Below are positions 44,752-53,920 of a stretch of DNA of 64,000 bases, one piece after another (positions within the stretch are counted from its first letter, which is position 1; the number at the start of each line of letters is the position of its first letter). Source of the DNA: Runella sp. SP2 (GTDB taxonomy: Bacteria; Bacteroidota; Bacteroidia; Cytophagales; Spirosomataceae). The notes beneath the pieces are model-generated. The model worked only from the letters and a program-made list of their open reading frames with translations. It was not told where the DNA came from and did no database searches. The position numbers were made by a program, and so were the translations under genes. The DNA lies in the NCBI RefSeq assembly GCF_003711225.1, contig NZ_CP031030.1, positions 6,003,501 through 6,067,500 on the forward strand, written 5' to 3'.

Positions 44752-45948
44752 ATGATGAGAATTCCCGAACGTACGCTTATTTACGACCGAGACATCAGCG
44801 GGCACCATTTGGACTATTTACAGTTTTTGGTAGAATACCTCAAAAAAATGCCCGAAACGGTTCGTAGCCAATTTGTTTTTGTGCTCCACGAAGGAGCAAA
44901 AGCGCGATTTGGTAAAGACGAGAAGTACGTCCAGTTTCGTTATATTCCAGGGAAACAATTAGAGGCATTCATGGCGCTAACGAGCGTTCTGCGTCGTGCT
45001 TCTGCCGAAATGGATTACCTGACAAGTTTGGTTAACGAGTACAATGCCAATCGCATTATCTTTATGCACATCGACGCCTTTCAGTATGAGGTTGGGCGTG
45101 GGGCAATTCGGCGATTAGGGGTTAAGTTGTCAGGCTTGTTGTTTTTACCTTTTCGCAAGTACTACGAGGATGGCTCTACCTTCAAAGCAAAAGTGCGTCG
45201 TGACTTGCGTGGACTACGGAAAGGATTGCAGCTTACTTGGATGTTGCGAAACCCAAACTTGGAAAAAATTTTTTTCCTCAACGACAAACAAGGGGTAAAA
45301 GAATACAACCAACGTTTTGGACAACGTTTCGATTTTTTGCCTGACCCCATCGAAGTGGGTCAGATGGCGGAGCAATCGGTCGAAATCCTTAAAGACGAGT
45401 ACGGAGTGGAGGCTACCCGTCGCGTGTTTTTAATCTATGGGCATTTATCGGCCCGAAAAAACGTCTCCAACATTCTTGAAGGACTAAAGCAAATTTCTGC
45501 CGAAGAGCGTCAAAAAATGTGTTTTTTGATATGCGGTGAGCCCGAAAAAGGGTATGAGAATACCTTGTTTTCGGCCATCCAAGAAGCCGAAAAAAATTAC
45601 CCCGAAATTCAATTTGTAAAGCATTTTCGGTTTTTTGACCCGCATAGTACCAACGAAGTGTTTAAAATCGTTGATGTGGTCCTGGTACCTTACATCAATT
45701 TTTATAGTTCGAGTAATATTTTAGGATTAGCAGCTAAGTACAGTAAGCCTTTGATTGCCTCCAATTTGGGGGTGATGGAAGGTTTGGTGACACACTATAA
45801 ATTGGGGGTAACAGTCCCTCCGAACCGCCCCGAAGCCATAGGGGAAGCGATGCAGCGTTATTTACACCTAAATCAGATTGACATAGACGGTAAGCCTTAT
45901 CTGCAAGACCATTCTGCGGAGGTTTTCTGTCAGAAGTTATTATTCTAA
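44752..45948 (+). CDS. GT-B glycosyltransferase (family 4-like)
   Basis: 398 residues, starting 3 nt after the previous stop. The N-terminal domain has TLIYDRDISGHHLDYLQFLV. The C-terminal donor-domain signs are RRVFLIYGHLSARKNVSNIL (about 220), VDVVLVPYINFYSSSNILGL (about 305) and KPLIASNLGVMEGLVTHYKL. The EX7E Glu pair is replaced by a YSSSN loop, so it is a divergent member. Its stop overlaps the next ATG (TAATG). Confidence 0.78.
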   Translation: MMRIPERTLIYDRDISGHHLDYLQFLVEYLKKMPETVRSQFVFVLHEGAKARFGKDEKYVQFRYIPGKQLEAFMALTSVLRRASAEMDYLTSLVNEYNANRIIFMHIDAFQYEVGRGAIRRLGVKLSGLLFLPFRKYYEDGSTFKAKVRRDLRGLRKGLQLTWMLRNPNLEKIFFLNDKQGVKEYNQRFGQRFDFLPDPIEVGQMAEQSVEILKDEYGVEATRRVFLIYGHLSARKNVSNILEGLKQISAEERQKMCFLICGEPEKGYENTLFSAIQEAEKNYPEIQFVKHFRFFDPHSTNEVFKIVDVVLVPYINFYSSSNILGLAAKYSKPLIASNLGVMEGLVTHYKLGVTVPPNRPEAIGEAMQRYLHLNQIDIDGKPYLQDHSAEVFCQKLLF

Positions 45949-46997
45949 TGAAAACAAAAAGGAATGTTTTCCTTCTGGCAACGGCCTCGCTGGTGTTGCT
46001 GTGGGTTGTGTTGGAGTTGATGGGCCGCGTCGCCCTCACCGTGGTGATGAAGTATCCTTTCTGGAAACCAGCTGATAAGTTCTATCCCGAACTGGTCAAG
46101 ATTCAGAAAGAAAACATTTCGCAACAAGACGACACATTCGACTTGTTGATTTTGGGTGGTTCGGCGGTGAGTTTGGAGTTTGGACTACCGATTAATAAAA
46201 CGCTGGATTCGTTGTTGAAACAGACTGCAAACGGTCGGAAAGTTCGCATTTTCAATGCCGCGACACCAGCACATACCTCGTTGGATAACCTTAATAAGTA
46301 CCGAATGTTGGGGAAACAACGGTTCGATTTGGTGATTTACTACGAGGCCATCAATGAGACGCGTGCCAACAATATTCCGAGCGAACTTTTTTCGGACGAT
46401 TATCGGCACGTAATGTGGTATTATGACTTGGCAATCATCAAACAACACCCCGAGGTCAACTGGACGGTGTTGCCGTTTATTACCCATAAAGGGTTTAACT
46501 TGTTGATGGATAAGTTAAAAGGGAAGAAATTTTTAGAACTGAATACGGTTAATCCCGATTTTGTTCAATACGGGAAAGAGGTAAAAACAGGAAAGCCTTA
46601 TCAAGCCAATATTGAACAAATTATATTGGAGGCCCGCAAAAGAAGCGAAAAACTGGTGTTGATGACCTATGCTTTGTACGTGCCACCAAGCGTGATTGGG
46701 AACGGTGGATACACCGATTACCGCGATTTTGCCAAGTGCCCTTACCCATCGCCTTTGTGGCTTTGGGGCGACCCTGTCAATGTTGATACGGGAGTCAAAG
46801 CGCACAATGCCATTTTGCGAAAGTTGGCAGCCCAGTATGGTACCTATTTTGTGGATATGGATCAGCTTTTACCCCGTCAAAAGGACTATTACTGTGATTT
46901 GTGCCATTTGACTGAAAAAGGAGGAAGTGAGTTTGCGATGTTGGTCGTTCAGTATTTGTTCAAAGAGCAGTTGATTCCAATGACGGAGAATCAATGA
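45948..46997 (+). CDS. SGNH-like hydrolase/acyltransferase, membrane-anchored
   Basis: 349 residues. An N-terminal helix (about 6-28; VFLLATASLVLLWVVLELMG) is followed by an exported domain. FDLLILGGSAVSLEF (about 63-77) is a block I with GGSA in place of GDSL. IFNAATPAHTSLDNLNKYRM (block II-like), VIYYEAINETRANN, and DLCHLTEKGGSEFAMLV (about 321), where Asp and His take the D-x2-H catalytic positions, complete the fold. It may edit or add acyl groups on the exported glycan. It is coupled to the preceding gene by TAATG overlap. Confidence 0.72.
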   Translation: MKTKRNVFLLATASLVLLWVVLELMGRVALTVVMKYPFWKPADKFYPELVKIQKENISQQDDTFDLLILGGSAVSLEFGLPINKTLDSLLKQTANGRKVRIFNAATPAHTSLDNLNKYRMLGKQRFDLVIYYEAINETRANNIPSELFSDDYRHVMWYYDLAIIKQHPEVNWTVLPFITHKGFNLLMDKLKGKKFLELNTVNPDFVQYGKEVKTGKPYQANIEQIILEARKRSEKLVLMTYALYVPPSVIGNGGYTDYRDFAKCPYPSPLWLWGDPVNVDTGVKAHNAILRKLAAQYGTYFVDMDQLLPRQKDYYCDLCHLTEKGGSEFAMLVVQYLFKEQLIPMTENQ

Positions 46998-47012
46998 TAT
47001 TAAAAAGAAAAT

Positions 47013-47059
47013 TTCACTTTGAAATACAAAGTGAATGATTTTACTTTGTAACACAAAGT
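47013..47059. promoter_or_regulatory. Tandem operator-like palindromes ACTTTG-N5-CAAAGT
   Basis: TTCACTTTG-AAATA-CAAAGTGAA (47013-47035) and ACTTTGT-AAC-ACAAAGT (47043-47059), with centres 27 bp apart, just before the acyltransferase ATG at 47082. The second is the same 7+3+7 palindrome as at 27088-27104. Position and symmetry suggest binding of a dimeric regulator. Confidence 0.6.
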
Positions 47060-47081
47060 GAAAAAGAACGATATTGAAAGT

Positions 47082-48116
47082 ATGCATCAACGACTAGAAA
47101 CACTGGATACATTTAGGGGAGTGGCAGCACTGGCAGTGGTGCTTTTTCACCTTACTTTGCACCAGTACGATGCTCCTTTTCATTTGAATTGGGGGGCAAC
47201 AGGCGTTGATTTGTTCTTTATTATCAGTGGTTTTGTCATTTTTTTGACCCTAAATAAAACCCAAAGTGTACTTGACTTTGTTGTGGCTCGGTTTTCACGA
47301 TTGTACCCTGTGTATTGGGCGGCAGTAACCCTCACGGCCTTGTTTATGGCCATTGGGAGTTGGCTAGGATACAGCCAAATCAGCTTGGGGGAGTACATTG
47401 CCAACATGACTATGTTTCAGTATTACTTCGGAATCAGGGACTTAGACGGGTCGTATTGGACATTGATTGTCGAAATGCTTTTTTATGGCGTCATGCTTTT
47501 AGGGCTTTGGCTCAATCAGCTAGGACGATTGGAGTGGTATGGATTGGGGCTGGTGATGGTTCAAATTATCCTCCACGGATGGGTGCGGGTGGCAGCTCCC
47601 AGTGTTTATGAAGTTATACTGAAAGGGTTTCCATTGATGAATCATTTTCAGCTTTTCTGGGCGGGTATCTTGTTTTACAAAATGTTCACCCAAGGATATG
47701 ACAAATGGAGATTAGTTGGAATAGCAATTGCCTATGGAGTTACCTTATATTTGTACGATAAAACGGGACGTAGTAACCTGTTTTTGAGTTTTGGAGAGTA
47801 CGGCATTACCACAACGGTTTATTTTGTGCTCTTTTTCTTGTTTGTGAGTCATAAGTTAGAGTGGATTAATAACCGCGTTACGCTTTACTTAGGAACAATT
47901 TCATACAGTCTATACGTGATTCATCATTATTTTACGGTAGGGGTAATCACGGTACTAAAGGATAAATTTGGGTGGTCGTTTGTGCAAGCGAGCACCGTCG
48001 CTTTGGCCGCAGCGTTCGTGTTGGCTACGGCCATTACTTATTTTATTGAAAAGCCTTCGTTGCAGTACTTACGTGTGTGGTACAAAAACAAAAAGGCATC
48101 GTATCAAACACTTTAA
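47082..48116 (+). CDS. Acyltransferase family 3 (OafA-like) membrane protein
   Basis: 344 residues from ATG 47082 (MHQRLETLDTFRGVAALAVV). A GTG at 47058 lies inside an operator palindrome and was not chosen. LDTFRGVAALAVVLFHL with its His (about 23) is the AT3 signature; FFIISGFVIFLTLNKTQSVL, RFSRLYPVYWAAV and YWTLIVEMLFYGVMLL follow. About ten helices span the length. It O-acylates sugar residues at the inner membrane. No SGNH domain is fused; two separate SGNH-type genes flank it. Confidence 0.93.
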   Translation: MHQRLETLDTFRGVAALAVVLFHLTLHQYDAPFHLNWGATGVDLFFIISGFVIFLTLNKTQSVLDFVVARFSRLYPVYWAAVTLTALFMAIGSWLGYSQISLGEYIANMTMFQYYFGIRDLDGSYWTLIVEMLFYGVMLLGLWLNQLGRLEWYGLGLVMVQIILHGWVRVAAPSVYEVILKGFPLMNHFQLFWAGILFYKMFTQGYDKWRLVGIAIAYGVTLYLYDKTGRSNLFLSFGEYGITTTVYFVLFFLFVSHKLEWINNRVTLYLGTISYSLYVIHHYFTVGVITVLKDKFGWSFVQASTVALAAAFVLATAITYFIEKPSLQYLRVWYKNKKASYQTL

Positions 48117-48128
48117 TAGTAGTTACTT

Positions 48129-48845
48129 GTGAATCAAAAGCTTAGTGTCGTCATTCCAGCCTACAACGAAGAAAAAACGATTCAAACGGTATTGAAAGCC
48201 GTGGCGTCGGTGCAGTTGATTGGTGGTTTTGAAAAAGAAATAATTGTGGTCAATGACTGTTCAAGAGACGGTACAGAAGCCCAAATTTTGGCGTTTAAGG
48301 CCAATAATCCGCAGGTTGAATTGGCCTACTTCAAACACGAAGTAAACCAAGGAAAAGGAGCTGCGCTACACACGGGAATTCGCCGTGCCACAGGAACGTA
48401 TTTAGTCATTCAAGATGCAGACTTAGAATACGACCCCCAAGAGTTTAATATTTTGCTTCAACCCATCGTGGACGGCCACGCTGATGTGGTGTTTGGATCA
48501 CGTTTTATGGGGGGAAAAGCGCACCGAATTTTGTTTTTCTGGCATTCAATCGGCAACAAAATTCTGACGTTTGGAAGCAATATGTTTAGTAACCTCAACC
48601 TGACCGATATGGAAACCTGCTACAAGCTGTTTCGTGCCGATATGATTCAGGGGCTTGAATTGAAGGAAAAACGTTTTGGTTTTGAACCAGAAGTCACGGC
48701 CAAAATCTCACGTATTCCCAATATCCGTATTTATGAAGTGGGAGTTTCGTATTACGGAAGAACGTATGCCGAAGGCAAAAAAATTAACTGGAAAGACGGC
48801 TTTAGGGCGATTTACTGTATTTTGAGATACGGCTTGTTTAAATAA
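48129..48845 (+). CDS. Family 2 glycosyltransferase (polyprenyl-phosphate type)
   Basis: 238 residues with GTG start at 48129 (MNQKLSVVIPAYNEEKTIQT); no ATG is closer to the family start. IPAYNEE, IIVVNDCSRDGTE, NQGKGAALHTGIRRATGTYL and the metal motif IQDADLEYDPQEF (DAD, about 93) mark the DPM1/GtrB group. VFGSRFMGG and KRFGFEPEVTAKISRI are conserved further on. No C-terminal helices. It probably charges a polyprenyl-phosphate carrier with a sugar, serving the GT-C-like membrane proteins in this locus. Confidence 0.92.
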   Translation: MNQKLSVVIPAYNEEKTIQTVLKAVASVQLIGGFEKEIIVVNDCSRDGTEAQILAFKANNPQVELAYFKHEVNQGKGAALHTGIRRATGTYLVIQDADLEYDPQEFNILLQPIVDGHADVVFGSRFMGGKAHRILFFWHSIGNKILTFGSNMFSNLNLTDMETCYKLFRADMIQGLELKEKRFGFEPEVTAKISRIPNIRIYEVGVSYYGRTYAEGKKINWKDGFRAIYCILRYGLFK

Positions 48846-48853
48846 CAACAGCT

Positions 48854-50152
48854 ATGTTAGACGATTTTAAATACTACCGTCAGGCACTAGGAGTAAACAT
48901 GCTCTGGAATTCTTATCCCATCGTATTCATCCTTCGTGATGGGTTTGGGGTAGGGCCAAGTGGGAGTACCTTTACCATTTTATATTGGGGGTTGGGCTTA
49001 TTGCTACTGATGCCTATCAATATCTTTCGTACTATTTACCTCCCAAACCGAATGTTATTTGCATGTTGGTTTGGGTTTATTGTATTGGGGTGGTTGTATT
49101 GGAAATACTATCCAAGTATCAATGGCGAGCCCGAACGACTTCGCGAAACATTGACGTACATTATCCCGCTGCTTTTTTTGTTTGCCTCGATGTACTATCC
49201 CAATAATAAAGTCCATATCATTCTGATTGTCATGGTCTTTTATTCGTTGCTGGCAAGTACGGGGCTTTTGTACAGCCTCACGCGTGACCCGCACTGGACT
49301 TTTGGAGAACGGGCCGCGATTAAGTTTGCCGCAAATACCCAAAATAGTAACCCGCACGCTTATGCCAACAACGCCCTTTGCGGGATTCTGGCATCGTTTA
49401 TTGTGGCTGCTCGTATGAAGAGTGTCTTGGTTAAAATATTCTATTATTTGGTCGCTATTTTTTCGGTGGGTGTATTGATTTTGGCTCGTACGAATACCAG
49501 TTTGATTGCCCTTGGTGTGATGGCCGTTATTTATTTGACCTTTCACGGGAAAAGCGTGGTAAAATCGATATTTCAGGTGCGAACGCTGGGTTTAGTCGCG
49601 GCCGTTTACGGGATTGTGGCGTTTTTGCTATCTCAGTTTGCCTTTGCTTCCTATGCCCTAGAGGTATATTTACAGGCGTTTATTACGCGTTTTGGGAAAG
49701 TGATTTATACCGTTACGGGGGTTGAAGTAGATCAGAAATCGGCAGAGATTGACTACTCGTCCGTCAATCGTGTGTATAGTTTTAGATATGTATTTGAAGA
49801 GTTTTTGGGCGAAGGCTCTCTTGGTCTTATTTTATTTGGCGAAGGTTATAAATCTCAATTCTTTGATGTACCAGCGCTCGAAGCCCTCGTAAATCAAGGT
49901 GTTTTAGGATTTATTCTTTTCAATAGCTTTTTCTTTGTAATGGGAATTATTGCGGTGCAGCAATTCTTTAAGCCCGCCAATGATCTTTCGTTGTTCATGG
50001 CCTATTTTTCCATCATCGTGCTCATTGCGTTGTTCTCGGGTGCGCGCCCCATCGACTTGAGTATGTGGTTGGTCTATGTATTTTACATTCGATTCTTCGG
50101 AATTTATTCAAGCGATTCTTCCACCAAACCCCTTCAACCCCAACCTGCCTAA
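48854..50152 (+). CDS. O-antigen polymerase/ligase-like membrane protein
   Basis: 432 residues, about ten or eleven hydrophobic helices. The mid region contains TQNSNPHAYANNALCGILAS (about 165-180), and the loop FRYVFEEFLGEGSLGLILFG (about 310) before FFDVPALEALVNQGVLGFIL is the Wzy_C/WaaL-like periplasmic loop with its G-x-G and the H/N-rich neighbourhood. It probably joins repeat units or ligates the polymer to an acceptor. It is followed after 18 nt by another membrane protein. Confidence 0.78.
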   Translation: MLDDFKYYRQALGVNMLWNSYPIVFILRDGFGVGPSGSTFTILYWGLGLLLLMPINIFRTIYLPNRMLFACWFGFIVLGWLYWKYYPSINGEPERLRETLTYIIPLLFLFASMYYPNNKVHIILIVMVFYSLLASTGLLYSLTRDPHWTFGERAAIKFAANTQNSNPHAYANNALCGILASFIVAARMKSVLVKIFYYLVAIFSVGVLILARTNTSLIALGVMAVIYLTFHGKSVVKSIFQVRTLGLVAAVYGIVAFLLSQFAFASYALEVYLQAFITRFGKVIYTVTGVEVDQKSAEIDYSSVNRVYSFRYVFEEFLGEGSLGLILFGEGYKSQFFDVPALEALVNQGVLGFILFNSFFFVMGIIAVQQFFKPANDLSLFMAYFSIIVLIALFSGARPIDLSMWLVYVFYIRFFGIYSSDSSTKPLQPQPA

Positions 50153-50170
50153 GGTAGCGTTTTGTTTTAC

Positions 50171-51739
50171 ATGGTTCTTTTCAACAAAATATTGGCCAGT
50201 CGATGGTTGCTTGGGGTACTGCTGATTGCATTTACGATAAGTAGTTTTGGAGTAGCATTGGTATTGGGAGAAGACCCAGGGTTTGGCTTATCGGTATGGA
50301 ACGACATGGCCAATGGCGGGCCATTGAACCAATTGGCGATTCCTTCGCCTACTGACATTGTACAGAATAAAGAGTTATTCCTAACTTGGTGGAGTCCAGG
50401 GCAATACGCTGTTCCAGGTGTAGTGAGTCACTTGTTGGGTATTTCTACGGGCACAGCCAGTATTTGGGTGACGCTCTTGTTTTCAGTGGTAGGATTGGGG
50501 GGCTGGTATTTTGTCTATCGGGAGTTGGGCTTCGACGAACTTGTGATTGGACTCTGCTTGTTTTTGATGGCAACTTCTCGCTTGTTTACCATCAATTTTC
50601 TGAATTATACTGGCGGCGAATTGCTGCTGTTTGGGAGTCAGTCCTGGACCATTTGGTATTATCTTAAATACCGCTCTGCTCCGCTGAAACTTTTTGCGGG
50701 GCTTTTGTTGCTTTCGTTGGTTAGCTTTTTCTTAAAGTCAGCCTATACCATTGGCTTTGCCGCACTGGGCGGGTGCGCAGGGCTAGCTTTTTTGTCAGAC
50801 CTTGCAAAAACCCGAAAATTACTTAGCCCGAGTTTGGTGACTGTGCTAGTCATAGGGCTGTGCATCGCTTGCTATTTAGGAATTACGCAGTTTGGTTTTG
50901 TCGCTTTAGGCACTAGCCCGATTACAAGTACAAGCCAGCCGTTTAAAATGGTTTGGGCTTCTTTTGAAACGCTTACCTATCCGCTGACGCACTGGTTTAG
51001 CATTGCCGAAATCTATCCTCAATTACTTCAGCGAACGAGTTTTTCGATTTGGGGGCATGGACTATATTATGTGCTGCTATTGGTAGGTTTTGTGGCAATG
51101 ATTCGAATTGCCTTGGAGACGCGCTATGTGGCTGCTAGAGCGGTATTTGTGGGGTTTTATGTCGTGTATTGTGGTGTTTTTTTATTGTTGTACAACAAAG
51201 GTGCCGATATATCTATCGAATACCGCCATACCAAAGTCGTAGCTTATCTATTTTTGCCTTTGCTCGTGGCAGCACTCCAACAACCAATTGCTACTGCATA
51301 CCGAACTGGCATTTTATGGTTATTATTGATTCTGAATACGGGCTACGGCCTCAGTACGTTTGTATTGAAGAAAATAGAAATTACGCATGAATCGGCGACG
51401 GGAACGTCAGGGTTTGCTTTACGCCACGCCTCCGACGAAGACCTTGCCTTTATTCATTCGGTCGATAAACCAGCGAATATTCTGTATTTTACTTCGGGCT
51501 CGATGAATGTCGATGCGATTCATGCCCGCAAACTGGTGGGAAGTATTGATTACAAATTTGCGCGGGGATGTGGTTTTATTTTTGACAAATACGAAGGCAA
51601 AGCGGGCAATATTTACGCGTTTGTCCACGAAGCATACGAACAGCTTCCCACCAACCCGTCGCTGAAAGCCCAGTTTCCTGGTTATACATTCCGTTTGGTG
51701 AAACAAACGAAGCGATTTAAGATTTACGAAGGGCTATAA
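50171..51739 (+). CDS. Multi-spanning membrane protein, GT-C-like
   Basis: 522 residues from ATG 50171 (MVLFNKILASRWLLGVLLIA); a TTG three codons upstream is the only alternative. About eleven hydrophobic helices, with an extracytoplasmic first loop (VWNDMANGGPLNQLAIPSPT; FLTWWSPGQYAVPGVVSHLL). The soluble C-terminus (about 400-522) contains SVDKPANILYFTSGSMNVDA. It resembles GT-C transferases in loop placement, but no family was recognised and no catalytic Asp can be fixed. Confidence 0.65.
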   Translation: MVLFNKILASRWLLGVLLIAFTISSFGVALVLGEDPGFGLSVWNDMANGGPLNQLAIPSPTDIVQNKELFLTWWSPGQYAVPGVVSHLLGISTGTASIWVTLLFSVVGLGGWYFVYRELGFDELVIGLCLFLMATSRLFTINFLNYTGGELLLFGSQSWTIWYYLKYRSAPLKLFAGLLLLSLVSFFLKSAYTIGFAALGGCAGLAFLSDLAKTRKLLSPSLVTVLVIGLCIACYLGITQFGFVALGTSPITSTSQPFKMVWASFETLTYPLTHWFSIAEIYPQLLQRTSFSIWGHGLYYVLLLVGFVAMIRIALETRYVAARAVFVGFYVVYCGVFLLLYNKGADISIEYRHTKVVAYLFLPLLVAALQQPIATAYRTGILWLLLILNTGYGLSTFVLKKIEITHESATGTSGFALRHASDEDLAFIHSVDKPANILYFTSGSMNVDAIHARKLVGSIDYKFARGCGFIFDKYEGKAGNIYAFVHEAYEQLPTNPSLKAQFPGYTFRLVKQTKRFKIYEGL

Positions 51740-51762
51740 GAGGCTCACTTAAATACACAACA

Positions 51763-52755
51763 ATGAAGAAGAATTGGCGCAAGTATGGATTGATTTTGGG
51801 AGCTTTGTTAGGGCTGTCTGAGTTGATTTTGCGCTTTGGCTTTGGCTTTTGTAATGCGCCACTTTACATCGAAGATCCTGATTTTGAGTATGTTTTTGCC
51901 CCAAATCAGTACCGATTTCGTTTCCGAAACGTGGTAAAAACAAACGAACTTTCGATGCGAAGTGAGCCAATCAATCCTACCGATACAACGGTCGTGTTGC
52001 TGATTGGCGACTCAGTTATCAATGGTGGGAATCCCACCAGTCACGATGAGTTGGCTTCGACTTTGTTAGAAAAACAATTTACGGAACATTACCACCAGCC
52101 CGTTCGCGTACTGAACGTTTCGGCGGGGTCGTGGGGGCCTGACAATGCTTTTGCGTTTTTGAAAAAGAACGGATTCTTTGGCGCAGATGTCATCGGTTTG
52201 GTGACAAGTAGCCACGATGCCTACGACAACATGAGCCACCATAAGTTGGTGGGCGAAAACCCGAATTATCCCAATAAGCAATACAAAGTAGCCTTGTATG
52301 AGTTTTGGCACCGCTATATTTACACGTTGTTTATTTATCATTACATCGAAGCACCGTTGAAAGAATGGTTGGCGCCTGCTACCCAACACGCGCCCAACGA
52401 CGTAATTCATAAATTTGGAACGACCTTTAATACGGGTTATCAACAATTGGCCGATACGACCAAAGCCATGGGGATTCCGTTTTTTATGTACCTGCATCCT
52501 GAATTACCCGAAATTACTCAAAATCGTTACGATAGCCAAGGGGAAGAGATTTTGGCGTTTGCCCGAAAAAATCACATTCCTGTGATTGATGAGCTTAAAC
52601 TGCATCCGCCCAAAGAACTTTTCCGTAATCCTGATTTTGATAGTATTCACTATAATGCCAAGGGACAAGCGTTTATGGCCAAACATTTGTATCCTGTTTT
52701 GAAACAATACCTCGACGCTTATTTTGCCCGTCATGCGCGTTCTCATCGTCCATAA
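51763..52755 (+). CDS. SGNH/GDSL hydrolase, membrane-anchored
   Basis: 330 residues. N-terminal helix (about 8-28; YGLILGALLGLSELILRFGF). Block I VVLLIGDSVINGG (about 84-96) has the nucleophile Ser. Block II is VLNVSAGSWGPDNAFAF; block III is LVTSSHDAYDNMSHH, in a diverged form; block V is DFDSIHYNAKGQAFMAKHL (about 296-314), with Asp and His. It probably de-acylates or transfers acyl groups on the exported glycan. The next gene starts inside its end. Confidence 0.9.
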   Translation: MKKNWRKYGLILGALLGLSELILRFGFGFCNAPLYIEDPDFEYVFAPNQYRFRFRNVVKTNELSMRSEPINPTDTTVVLLIGDSVINGGNPTSHDELASTLLEKQFTEHYHQPVRVLNVSAGSWGPDNAFAFLKKNGFFGADVIGLVTSSHDAYDNMSHHKLVGENPNYPNKQYKVALYEFWHRYIYTLFIYHYIEAPLKEWLAPATQHAPNDVIHKFGTTFNTGYQQLADTTKAMGIPFFMYLHPELPEITQNRYDSQGEEILAFARKNHIPVIDELKLHPPKELFRNPDFDSIHYNAKGQAFMAKHLYPVLKQYLDAYFARHARSHRP

Positions 52756-53872
52756 TCAACTTTGGGCACACTACAAGTCCAAGTTATTCAGTGAATTACA
52801 CCGTTTTGCTCCCCAATACGGGCTTGAAATTAAGGTGGTGCAAATTGCACTTTCTGAAAAAAGTCGGGCCAATATGGGTGAGGCAGAGGCTTTTCGGTAC
52901 GATTACGACTACGAAGTACTTTTTAAAACATCCCTCGACCAAGTGAGCCTTTGGGCGCGAACCAAAGCCCTACTGGCTAAAATTCATGCCTATCGTCCTG
53001 ATGTGCTGAATCTCACGGGCTGGTACGATCCTGCGCAGTGGGTATTGCTTTTTTATGCCAAACTGCGGGGTATTAAAGTAGTGATTTCTAATGAATCGAA
53101 CGTGCGCGACCACGTTCGGATGGGACTCAAAGAGCGATTTAAGCAGTTTTTGTTGAGCCAAGCCGATGTCTTTTTCTGTTTTGGGAAATCTTCGGCTGCG
53201 TACTTGGAAAAACTGGGCGTAAAATCTGCTCAGATAGTGACGCAAAGAGCCGCTATTGTGGATAATGACGTCATTTTAGAACATTACCACCGTGCGTTTG
53301 CCCAACGAGAAAGCCGTAAAAACGCTAGAAATTGGGCATCTTATAACTTCATTTTTGTAGGCCGATTGATTCCTCCCAAAAACCTGCCACTGCTGCTTCA
53401 AGCTTTTGCCGAAGTACAGAAAAGTGCGCCCGATTGGGGGCTAGTACTTTTGGGAGAAGGTGAACAAAAAGCGGAACTACAAACGATGGCCGCGTCTATT
53501 CCCAACGTTCGATTTGAGGCGGGCGTACCTTGGTACGAAGTAGCCGAATTCCTAGCTTTAGCCGATGTGTTGGTCTTGCCAAGTGAGTCGGAGCCTTGGG
53601 GGCTGGTGGTCAATGAAGCCATGATATGCGGGCTGCCTGTATTGGTATCGGAACCTTCGGGTTGTGTGGACGATTTGGTACAAGTGGGCAAAAATGGTTG
53701 GGTATTTGACCCACATCTGTTGCCTGATTTTGTGCGTAAGTTGTGCCTTTTTGTGGATAACGCTGAAAATTTGACCCAAATGGGAGAAAAATCAAGGCAA
53801 ATCGTTGCGGATTTTGAACCCCAAAAAGTTGCCCATGAAATGCTTCGAGGTATAAAAAGTTTAGTACACTAG
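52733..53872 (+). CDS. Family 4 glycosyltransferase
   Basis: 379 residues from ATG 52733 (MRVLIVHNQLWAHYKSKLFS), overlapping the SGNH gene by 23 bp. Acceptor domain: LNLTGWYDPAQWVLLFYAKL, VISNESNVRDHVRMG, DVFFCFGKSSAAYLEKLG. Donor domain: FIFVGRLIPPKNLPLLLQAF (about 203) and a canonical EX7E (EPWGLVVNE, about 288) in LPSESEPWGLVVNEAMICG. It is the last gene of the polysaccharide locus. Confidence 0.92.
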   Translation: MRVLIVHNQLWAHYKSKLFSELHRFAPQYGLEIKVVQIALSEKSRANMGEAEAFRYDYDYEVLFKTSLDQVSLWARTKALLAKIHAYRPDVLNLTGWYDPAQWVLLFYAKLRGIKVVISNESNVRDHVRMGLKERFKQFLLSQADVFFCFGKSSAAYLEKLGVKSAQIVTQRAAIVDNDVILEHYHRAFAQRESRKNARNWASYNFIFVGRLIPPKNLPLLLQAFAEVQKSAPDWGLVLLGEGEQKAELQTMAASIPNVRFEAGVPWYEVAEFLALADVLVLPSESEPWGLVVNEAMICGLPVLVSEPSGCVDDLVQVGKNGWVFDPHLLPDFVRKLCLFVDNAENLTQMGEKSRQIVADFEPQKVAHEMLRGIKSLVH

Positions 53873-53920
53873 CCCCTCCAAGTTTGGTTAGCGGTGAAGT
53901 AAAAACTTGGAGGGGCTAGT
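53868..53920. terminator. Perfect 18-bp inverted repeat between convergent stops
   Basis: Arms 53868-53885 and 53903-53920 are exact reverse complements (CCTCCAAGTTT type) with a 17-nt loop. The left arm contains the TAG of the glycosyltransferase; the right arm ends one base before the CTA of the convergent gene. It fills the gap entirely and can act as a terminator for both. Confidence 0.75.
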
